64,000 nt of DNA from Hydnum rufescens UP504 (lineage: Eukaryota; Basidiomycota; Agaricomycetes; Cantharellales; Hydnaceae), in NCBI GenBank assembly GCA_014904985.1, contig MU128999.1:1-64000 (forward strand), written 5' to 3'. Made by a program: the position numbers and the translations under genes. The notes under the pieces were generated by a model. That model did no database searches, was not told the DNA's origin, and saw only the letters and a list, made by a program, of their open reading frames with translations. Numbering within the stretch: position 1 is the first letter of the stretch; each line of letters opens with the position of its first letter. Below, one piece after another: positions 1-9,266 of this stretch.

Positions 1-572
1 TACATGGCTACTTCTATCAATATTGAGTCTTCCGAGCCAATTTGGCTCCAAAGAAGCCAGTTTGGTTCCGAGGAAGCAAATATGCCAGTTCCCACAGGGT
101 GGCCATTTTTCTCATGGGGGCCCATGGAAGCAAATTGCTCGAAAGCACTGTTACAAATAAGTTCCCACAGGGTGACCATGTTTGGTCCGAGGGACTTTGT
201 GCTATAAACAAAAAGCGGAAGTGTAAATAAGACCTCGCAAGCTCAGTCAATAATATTTTTAGTCACCCCAAACCCAGTATGGAAATTATCCTAAATAGGA
301 AATGATTGGATGCAAATCCATTAAGAACCCAACTGAGCCATTGGCTGATATTAAAATGCCTGGGGTTACCACAGCTGATGCAACAGCCAACCTGATGCAT
401 CAAAAATGTGGTAATGGTAACTTACTGTAATCTTTGCAAAGCTCTCATGGTAACTTACTGTTTCTGATGCAAAAAGGCTACATCATCAGGTGGATCTTGA
501 CATAGGAACTGGTGTTGTCAATTTGTCACTCATGCTACCAATACCATTATTGTTGCCTTTCTGAGGTACCAG
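1..572. other. AT-rich repeat-region flank, no gene seen
   Basis: I see no credible coding region here. A phrase of about 18 bases (agttcccacagggtg followed by g/a and cca) occurs twice, at 87-105 and 160-178, so the start of the window is probably transposon-derived. The composition matches the repeat-rich block that runs to about 9.2 kb. Confidence 0.4.
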
Positions 573-2055
573 TGTGGAAGATAAAAACATCCAGTATCAG
601 AAAATGCAAAATCACACCACTCCCAGCCTTTGGATGATCACATGACCAATTACAAAATTAGTTACAGCTATGTGCAGAAACCAAATTCATTCTATAACTC
701 TGTCAGTTTTGATAAGAAACATATTCCCATATAACACTTGGAAAGCTACAATTCACACCTTTCAAACAGTACCAAACACAAGTCAAACAGACCAAAACTG
801 CACTCTCCAGACTGATTTTACTATCAAAATCTGGAATTTCCAGTATAAAACAAATTTCTCCATCAGTTCATGTCCAATCCTCTTGAAACCACTGCACCAA
901 GAAAGATGTTAAAAATCTGCATCTAATGGTACCAGCAATGCAAAGAACAGATCAAAACTGCACTCTACAGAACAACATTACTATTAGAATCAACACCCAT
1001 CAGTATTTTACAAATTTCTCTGTCAGTTCACATCCAATCTGCTCAGAAACACCACAACCAGAAAGCTATTAAAAATCTGCATCGAATGATACTGAGCACG
1101 CCTATTACAGATACAAACTGCTGTCTCTGCATCAAACCCCACCCCATGCACTTGTTCCTATTATTAACCAGTAACAAAAACATCTTAACCACTGGACTAC
1201 AAACAAATTAATCTCCAAGAACTTGGAAATGTCCTTTGATTTCATCTCCCATTGCCACAAATAACTTCTAGAACTTCACAGATAAGAAAGATAATGCCTC
1301 CTTGACAACCCTATTGTTCTGTTTATGAATGACTCACCTTCCTTGCAATCACTTTATGAAAGATAACACCTTCTTAGCAACCCTATTGTTCTTACATATG
1401 ACTCACATATGAGTGAGTCATTTCTCTCTAAACACAGCCACCTTGGAAGGGTATAAAAGCTGGTAGATTTTCCTGTATCCCCCCATCTCCTCACTACTGG
1501 GAATATACCACTGTCTAAAAATCTGCTTGCATCTAAAGAGAGTACTGATCTAAAGCCATCTGGAGCTAAGTCATATACAAGGTTGTTAAGACTAAGTCAC
1601 TGGAAGCCCTCTATGTGAAATACTAAGCCAAGGATAGTTGCAGGACCTAAGGTTAGAGTTGCTGGACATCCAAGGAAAGGTGAGTAATAACAAAGTCAAG
1701 TCAGAAGAAGAAAGAAACACATTAACACACTGAATCAAGCTTAAACTAGTCTAGAACCCTCTTTAGAATCCACATTTTGACCAGGAGGACACAAATAGGC
1801 ACACACAAATATCAATAAATGGTCCAACACAACATGCCTTTCATAAGCATCTCATGATATATCATTGACTATAGCTAGTCCATACCACAATCTTATCCTC
1901 CACTGAACACCATACACAACTTGTTAGAGAGTGATCAACCATCAGAGCAAACCAGCCCATTGACTAAAAACAGAAATACAGTCTCCCATCTACACACTGG
2001 CTGAACCAGAGTTTGATTTGACAGTCATCAGAGCTCCCAATCCTTCTTCTATACC
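573..2055 (+). repeat. Promoter-like repeat block, copy A
   Basis: This block recurs in the same orientation at 4197-6894 (copy B, which is interrupted by an insertion). Matching stretches include tgtggaagataaaa at the left edge, two or more 160-bp modules (starting near 691, 851 and 1011), a TATA box with identical surroundings (gtataaaagctggtagat at 1451), and a shared segment to about 2055. In copy B the same segment runs straight into a Crinkler/RHS-like reading frame, so this block looks like the promoter and leader of that element, cut off here before the coding part. LTR origin is an alternative, because a TATA box and a TG-type left edge also suit an LTR, but no primer-binding site or polyprotein was seen. 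Confidence 0.7.
691..1170 (+). repeat. 160-bp tandem modules
   Basis: The phrase aaatttctcYRtcagtt or a close variant starts near 691, 851 and 1011, a spacing of 160 bp each time. In each unit a second phrase, gaaagNtNttaaaaatctgcat or a decayed form, follows some 50 bp later, and an aactgcactctccag-like phrase follows that. The units are degenerate (roughly 60-75% alike by eye). The same modules occur in copy B near 4318 and 5860, and once more inside the insertion near 4870. Confidence 0.6.
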
Positions 2056-2293
2056 AGAGTCAAAGGGAGAGCAGGATTTGAAGGCAAACTGGCATCTTCA
2101 TGTGGCACCACAGCATTAGGAGTATCAGGTTTGTACTCTATAATCCTCACATGCTTTGAGGTGGTACTCAGGGGAACTTCAGCAGCATGCTCAGACATAG
2201 GAGTGGGGGGAGAAAGTAGACAGTGTTTGAACATGAGAGGTAAGCTAGTAAATCATTGGGTATTCAGGCTGAAACGGACCACAGAATTGGTAC

Positions 2294-3018
2294 TATGGTT
2301 GCCAAAGTCAGGTTCAGGTCAGGTTTTGCCCCATTTGGGCAAAACCTGAACTTAACCAAAACCTGAATCTTCTCAATTGGCAAAACCTGAACCTAACCTG
2401 AAGAAAACCTATCTTAGGTTAGGTTCAGGTTAGGTTCAGGTTCAACCAAGGTTCAATCCTGAAATAATGAGCCCCTTCAGACAGGAGAAATATCTGAGCT
2501 CAACACTGATTTTAACCATAATCCAGAATGAGTCATCAATTCTGGCAAGTTCCAGAATTATGTAAGCAGGTTCCTTGGTGGAGAAATATGTTACTTTGAA
2601 GTGAAGTTATACATAAAACCTCATGAACAGTTTATATTGACTATACATAGTCTATGTGTAGTCAATATAAACTTTGTATGAGGTTTTATGTTTAACTTCA
2701 CTTCAAAGTAACCTATTTCTCCACCAAAAAACCTGCTTACATAATTCTGGAACTTGCCAGAATTAATGACTCATTCTGGATTATGGTTAAAATCAGTGTT
2801 GAGCTCAGATATTTCTCATGTCTGAAGGGGCTCATGATTTCAGGCCTGAACCTGGGTTAAACCTGAACCTAACCTGAACCTGAAAACATGGGGGCCCAAA
2901 ACCTGAACCTGACCTGAGGAAAATTACATGAAACCTGACCCCAATGGAACCTGACTTGGGTCAGGTTCAGGTTCAAACTCAGGTTTTCCAGGTTTGTAAC
3001 CTAACTTCAGCAACCATA
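2294..3018 (+). mobile_element. hAT-like foldback MITE, copy 1
   Basis: The element is 725 bp with terminal inverted repeats that begin TATGGTTGC and extend with mismatches for more than 20 bp. It is flanked by a perfect 8-bp target duplication, ATTGGTAC at 2286-2293 and 3019-3026. An 8-bp duplication with this type of terminus is characteristic of the hAT superfamily. The interior is one long palindrome centred near 2648, with arms of roughly 300 bp. The outer arms are filled with AGGTTCAGGTTAGGTTCAGG-type subterminal repeats, a usual transposase-binding layout. It contains no coding region, so it must be mobilised in trans. Confidence 0.9.
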
Positions 3019-4196
3019 ATTGGTACCATACAATCTCCCCCATAACACATCTAAGCTCATCACTACCTTTGCCCAAGATGATACATAGAGTCCATATTAT
3101 TTCCACCTCAGTTGGGAGCAAATATATATACCCACTATTGCTTATAACCCAGTGCTCAAGTCAACTTGAGCAGCTTGAATAGCTCAGCTGGGCCAATTCA
3201 ATTGAATAGCTTGGCTTGACTTCACCACAGCTTGACTCAACTGGCATTTGGCTTGGCTTTGGCTTGAGCCAGCTCCAACCTCAAGTCATGGCAACACTAA
3301 TAGTAGGGATTTGTCCCTCCAACACCAACACTGCATACAGGTTGTGGATGGATTTTTGAATCCCTTGTTCATAAGATAGGCCACATACATACTCATCAAG
3401 CTCCAGGATCTTCTGGATAGATCACATGATTAGTTAGGGTTAGGTTTTAGGTGCTCAATTTTTGTCAACCCAATACCAACTTTTGATGTTGGGTCCAGGA
3501 CCAAAGCTACCCAGTGGATGGTTAACTCTAGAGCTCATGAACATAGTTGAGCCTGGAATGGAAATTAGAGACAACTAACATCTGTGGTGTTGTTCAGATT
3601 TAAAATTATGTTTCAGATTTTGTCTTTAATTTCTGCCAGAATTATCAATAATTTCTGTTCTGGCATTAACTACACTAGTTAACCACCCATATGACTAGGG
3701 AGGTGTCATGACCTATGTCTGCCATGAGTGTCAGGAAAGCTTGAAGGCCACAATATTTTTTGTTAGCTCACACAGACTAGACCCTTGTCCATTGGCCTGC
3801 CACACAAGCACTGGCTTGTCCTTGTGTGGCAAGGCTCCTGTTGCAGCCTACCCCAAAAAGGAAATTGTGGAGATCACTGGTACATCAGCAAGATCTGATT
3901 TCCTTTTTAGGTAGTGCTCAAAATTTTGCTCACAAAAAAGAAATGATATGGAATGCCATTCTAAGCACTTTCCATGATCACAGTTTTTCTAAGTCAATCT
4001 CCTCCTCCTCATGACCTTTTTTCACAAAATTTTAACTGCAGAATTGCAGATAATACTTCTAGCTATCATTCTACAGTCTTAAATAGTCCATAGAGTGATC
4101 TGTTCAAGAGTAGTAGTTATTGCTGTGAATATCACCAGGAAGTTCTGGGGGCTTGATGAGTATGTATGTGGCCTATCTTAATATTCTCCATTCTGG
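3019..4196. other. Repeat-derived spacer with inverted repeats
   Basis: No gene is recognised. About 30 bp at 3375-3404 reappear inverted at 4148-4177 with one mismatch, with looser similarity on both sides. A 21-bp piece at 3304-3324 is the reverse complement (one mismatch) of the left edge of the insertion at 4415. Bases 3150-3300 are rich in short palindromic words such as caagtcaacttgag and gcttggcttgag and end in tggcaacac, which resembles a hAT terminus, but no target duplication was found there. Confidence 0.4.
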
Positions 4197-6894
4197 TGTG
4201 GAAGATAAAAGCATCCAGTATCAGAAAATGCAAAATCCTATTGATCCCAGCCTATGGAAGGATCACATGACCAATTATGAAATCAATTGTGGCTATGTAC
4301 AAAACTGAATTTGTTCAATTTCTCTGTCAGTTTTGATTGGAGACACTCACCCATATAACATTTAGAAAGCTACAATTCACACCTTTCAAATGGTACCAAA
4401 AGCATGTCAAACAGTGTTGGAGGGATAAATCCCTAAACCATAGAATCCTCATCTAAGGCCTATTTTCCTTATGAATGAATCAATTATTTATCACCCTGTT
4501 CATTGAATTCTTCATCATTTGTTTATTCAAGAATCAATTGGATTCCTACCCCCTATCAATCTACAATTCCACCTTATTCTTTTATGATCAATACCAGTCA
4601 ATTTGTTGACTGTCCATCAGACTTCAACAGTCCTCATCAAAAAGGGGCAGTTTATGCCCTATCTCAAGTCCAATTTCTTTGGACAAGGCAATTGAACTTT
4701 CCATTCTTCCCCAAGACTGTATGACTTGTCTATTTTCTCAAGTCATCCTACTGCCTTAAGGGGAAAGGATTGTGATTATGTAATGATGCAGACCAGGCCT
4801 AGTTCTGATTCTGGACTTGTGGACCCATCACATGATCCAGAGGCTACACTACTCTCAAGGAGTATTGTTCAAATTTCTCCATCAGTTTTGATTGGATCAA
4901 CTCAAAACAGCAGCACCCATCAATATATGAATCATACCTATCAAATGGTACCAAACATGAAATTACTGGATCAAAAATGCGGACCCTGTACCATTATCTT
5001 TCCACATTTCATACTCTGAAGGAGTATTTTCATTTTTTGAAGCCAATTCTCATCTGATTCATTCACAACTACTATGCCCTGAAAGCTGTTAAAAATGTAC
5101 ATTGAACAGAATCAAGGGAAAAATGATCAGATAAGAACTCCATTTTTCACAAGACAACCCCCTCCTCATGACTCCCCCCTTGCTCCACCATCACAAATAG
5201 CAAATTATTTCTGGCCCTCTGATGTCCAATGTAAATGGCACTTAGGGCAACCTATTCCACTATTCCTTAAGGGAATCTATCCAGTTTCAAGAGAGTAATG
5301 GCTTGTAAAGTGTTTTTTTTCTCTTTTTCACTTGATTCTTGAATATCTCCACCAGTTTTGAAGCCCTTAGCTTCATTTCTTTTTCATTATGCTTCCCTTA
5401 TCTCCACTTTTTCTTCTGGAATTTTGAATTGTGGTCTGGAATGTATATAAAGGGGAGGGAGCATGTAAATATTTGGTTTTTCCCCCTATCACAGTTTGAG
5501 GCACTGAAGTATTGCCACTGTCTGGAGGAGATTTCCCACTTGTCAAGACTGTGTACAGCCGCATTAAGACTGAATATTCAAGAGGACAACTTCAGGGTGT
5601 GGCCTTGACATCTTATTTTGTGACACTGATCCATTCCCTTGAGCAACTGCTGTTCATTAGAATTTTTTATTATCCCAAAAGACCTTCATTCCCCTGGACC
5701 TGAATATTCAAATTGTCCCTGTGGCTCCCTTCATTTGTCCTCTCCTCAATGATGTGGATAGTAGTTCAATTGGTTCATAACAATCCTGTTTACAATGGAT
5801 TAAAATTGCACTCTCCAGATTGATTTTACTGTAAAAATCTGTATTTCTCAGTATTTTACAAATTTCTCTGTCAGTTCATACCCAATCCACTCAGAATTAC
5901 TGTGCCCAGAAAGTTGTTAAAAATCCACCTCAAATGATACTGAGAATGCCTATTGCAGATAAAAACTGCAGTCTCCATATCAAATCCAGCCCCATAAACT
6001 TGCTCCCATTATCAACTAGTGACCAGCACTTTAACCACTTACTATGAGCAATTAATCTTCAAAGAACTTGGAAATATCCTTTGATTTCATCTCCCATTGC
6101 CACAAAATGACTCCCAAGGCTTCACAGGATCCAAGGCAACACTTCCCTTCTATTGTTCTGTTTATAAATGACACCCTTGCAATCTTTCTCCTTAACAACC
6201 TTTATGAATGACTCACATATGACTTACTTATGAGTGAGTCATTTCTCTTCAAACACAGCCACCTTGGAAAGGTATAAAAGCTGGTAGATTTCCTTGTATC
6301 CCCCCCATCTCCTGACTACTGGAAATCAACTACTGTCTACAAATCTGCTTGAGTCTAAAGAAAGTACCCATCTAAAGCCATCTGGAGCTAAGTCATCTAT
6401 AAGGCTGTTGAAACTAAGTTACTGGAAGCCCTCTATGTGAAATACTAAAGCCAAGGATAGTTGCAGAACCTAAGGTTAGAGTTGCTGGACATCCAAGGAA
6501 AAGTAAGCATAACAAAATACAAGTCAGGTTCTGAAGAAAGAAGAAAGAAATATACTAACAAGACTGACCAAGCAGTAACTAGTCTAGAACCTCATAGATA
6601 TCTGCATTCTGACTAGGAGGACATAAATAAGTACACACAAATATCAGTAAATGATCCAACACAACATCTATAAGCCTTTCTATAAGCATCCACAATATAT
6701 CATTGACTACAGCCAGTCCATACCACAATCCTATTCTCCACTGAATACCATACACATCTTGTTAGAGAGTGATCAACCATCAGAGCAAACTAGCCTATTG
6801 AATAACAACAGAAATACAGTCTCCCATCTACACACTGACTGAACCAGAGTTTTATTTGACAGTCATCAGAGCTCCCAATCCTGCTTCTATAACA
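4197..6894 (+). repeat. Promoter-like repeat block, copy B (split)
   Basis: This is the second copy of the block at 573-2055, with the same left edge, 160-bp modules, and TATA box (ggtataaaagctgg at 6271). The copy is interrupted between 4414 and about 5797 by a foreign 1.4 kb segment; the sequence on each side resumes exactly where copy A is continuous (caaacag, then aaaattgcactctcc). Downstream of the TATA box the leader runs into the Crinkler/RHS-like frame at 6843-7370. Confidence 0.7.
4415..5796 (+). mobile_element. Nested insertion, LTR-like
   Basis: The segment is present in repeat copy B but absent from copy A, so it inserted into copy B. It begins TGTTGGAGGG and carries a TATA box (tgtatataaagggg near 5442) followed by a plausible leader, as a solo LTR would. 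The right edge is only known to a few bases, and I could not find a clean target duplication (aacag on the left, atgga on the right). It holds its own version of the 160-bp module phrases (4870 and 5078), so it belongs to a related family. No open coding region of note. Confidence 0.55.
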
Positions 6895-7370
6895 GAGATA
6901 CTCATGCCAGGGATGGTCTGAAATCTCTTCAAATCACTAAAATGGTCATTAATCCTAACAATGTCCAAATGTATACTGGTTCAAAACAATGCTTTTGCTT
7001 ACTTCCACTTAGTCAACATTCACAATATACCTACCAGTTGGACAAGCTGCAGACACTGCTTATTCAAAGCAATATGTACTATGTGCCACTGGAACAGAAT
7101 AATGCTACTTTTGACTCCTTTTGGTTGCTGAAGAAAAAACTCTATGTTTTTCAAATCACCATTGCCAAAAACCACCCACTGTCAACACAAGGCTTCACCC
7201 ACTTAGCACAATTGCTCAGGGCCAGGAGTGATGGTCATCCACAAACCAAAGTCAAATCAAAATGCTTCATTATAATTACACCCTGTGACATGACAATCAC
7301 TTGTTCTATTCCTGCTGATTGCAAAGGTTTTGAATTCCAGATGCTCCAGGTCCCTGAACAGCTAATTTAG
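6843..7370 (+). pseudogene. Crinkler/RHS-type nuclease-domain fragment
   Basis: An open frame runs from the stop at 6840 to 7370. Its C-terminal half carries the signature of the fungal and oomycete Crinkler/RHS (retrotransposon hot spot) C-terminal domains: a YYVP motif, then FDSF, then a hydrophobic strand ending FQIT, an NHPLSTQGF segment and a KCFIIITP strand. These domains are described in the literature as restriction-endonuclease-like folds that travel with transposable elements. Here only the last ~140-175 residues remain; no P-loop NTPase or N-terminal region was found upstream, which is promoter-like repeat instead. I treat it as a truncated, probably inactive copy. The family call rests on motif memory, not on a search. 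Confidence 0.45.
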
Positions 7371-8133
7371 AGTGAGTGCATTGCTATTAACCTCTTGAAG
7401 ATTCTGACTGTCACACCTCCAGATAAATACTGAGTTAGTTGGCTGCTTGCCCACCCTGTGGACTCAGATGGTGGAATCAGAGAGCAGGGAAATGAGGATT
7501 CCTGTAGGAAATGCTGTGAGGGCTCCATAAATTGTAGAACAGATAATGGTTTGAATGCACTGGCATACAGCAGTGTTGCCTCTACTGAGCATGTGTGTCA
7601 ATGACCCTTGAATGCAACTGCACCCCCTGGGACATAAACAAATCCCTCCATAGAGCTTGAGTGCCATGATATCCAACTTCCTTCAGGAGCACATTGTGGT
7701 TTCTTGCAGTCACCTGTTGGACCTCAGTAGTCTGTCAAAAATCAATGCCTTCCTCTCATATCCATTGTTCACCCACCTGTATAGAACATTGGATTGTGCC
7801 AAAGGCTTTCCTCAGTTCTCTAATATATAAGACTGAGGTAAGCCAAGTAGAACTACCATTCCTCATCCCCTTTTCTTACATATTGTACATAGAGCTTTTA
7901 TCTAGGTATATCTACAATAATACACATTTCTCTAATATGAAACTGAGACCTTTTATCTAGTCTCTTGACATAGTCATCTGTCATGCATAACCACCTTGGG
8001 CAAAGCTACATCTGGGGTCTCCATAAAGTCCCATGAAGAATTATTGCACTTTGGTCTTCCAGGGTGTTCCACTGTTTTTCCCCACACTAGTGGGCAAAGC
8101 ATATCTCTGCTGCAGTACTCTTAATATTGCATG
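7371..8133. other. Repeat-region spacer, no gene recognised
   Basis: Short open frames occur on both strands (for example 7464-7676 on the minus strand, rich in Cys), but none shows a domain that I recognise. Probably decayed transposon sequence. Confidence 0.35.
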
Positions 8134-8141
8134 ATCACAAT

Positions 8142-8863
8142 TATGGTTGCTGAAATTAGGTTACAAACCTGGAAAACCTGAGTTTGAACCTGAACCTGAC
8201 CCAAGTCAGGTTCCATTGGGGTCAGGTTTCATGTAATTTTCCTCAGGTCAGGTTCAGGTTTTGGGCCCCCATGTTTTCAGGTTCAGGTTAGGTTCAGGTT
8301 TAACCCAGGTTCAAACCTGAAATCATGAGCCCCTTCAGACATGAGAAATATCTGAGCTCAACACTGATTTTAACCATAATCCAGAATGAGTCATTAATTC
8401 TGGCAAGTTCCAGAATTATGTAAGCAGGTTTTTTGGTGGAGAAATAGGTTACTTTGAAGTGAAGTTAAACATAAAACCTCATACAAAGTTTATATTGACT
8501 ATACATAGACTATGTATAGTCAATATAAACTGTTCATGAGGTTTTATGTATAACTTCACTTCAAAGTAACATATTTCTCCACCAAGGAACCTGCTTACAT
8601 AATTCTGGAACTTGCCAGAATTGATGACTCATTCTGGATTATGGTTAAAATCAGTGTTGAGCTCAGATATTTCTCCTGTCTGAAGGGGCTCATGATTTCA
8701 GGTTTGAACCTTGGTTGAACCTGAACCTAACCTGAACCTAACCTAAGATAGGTTTTCAGGTTAGGTTCAGGTTTTGCCAATTGAGAAGATTCAGGTTTTG
8801 GTTAAGTTCAGGTTTTGCCCAAATGGGGCAAAACCTGACCTGAACCTGACTTTGGCAACCATA
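8142..8863 (-). mobile_element. hAT-like foldback MITE, copy 2
   Basis: This is the reverse complement of the element at 2294-3018, 722 bp long, with the same TATGGTTGC...GCAACCATA termini. It is flanked by its own perfect 8-bp target duplication, ATCACAAT at 8134-8141 and 8864-8871. The two copies differ by scattered substitutions and a few small indels, so both come from one family that was active fairly recently. Non-coding palindrome with AACCTGAACCTAACC-type subterminal repeats. Confidence 0.9.
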
Positions 8864-8871
8864 ATCACAAT

Positions 8872-9266
8872 CAGTCATACTACATTAAAGGCTTCTGAAG
8901 AGCCTGTTGCTTATATTTGTCAAATGTGCACTATTTGCCTCCAGATCCTCTGGTTGCAAAGCCCAGCTTGGATCATCTGCCATTAGCTGTGCAGTGAGCA
9001 CCACCCTCTGTGCTAATTTGGAGTTGCAAATACAGGACCTTGACTTGATCCACCAATTTCCCAATGAAGTTGTGATTGATCTTTGAGACAAGGAAGATTT
9101 AACATTGAAAATCAATTTCCTCCCCCCCTACAGGCAAGATATGGGTTTGAAAATTGACCTGGGGGAAGACACTATAATAAAGAAATTATGTGCCAAAAAC
9201 CAGGATGATTCATCTAGTGAATGTGAACACAGTGGTTGTACATCGTGGACAAGTCTAGGGGATTGC
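8872..9266. other. Edge of repeat block, no gene recognised
   Basis: A plus-strand reading near 8960-9270 looks weakly coding, with an intron-like ccccctacag at 9125-9134, but it is interrupted by stops. It is likely the remnant of a transposon gene. The next gene ends at 9267. Confidence 0.3.

Noticed and set aside
2850..2990. Internal telomere-like repeats
   Set aside because: The AACCTGAACCTAACC units differ from TTAGGG repeats and lie symmetrically inside a MITE with target duplications.
3131..3300. Third hAT element ending in tggcaacac
   Set aside because: Terminus resembles hAT, but flanking octamers do not match and the other end is unclear.
573..6894. Paired LTRs of a single retrotransposon
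   Set aside because: The two direct repeats both continue past any LTR end into the same downstream leader, and the 2.1 kb between them has no gag, pol or primer-binding site.
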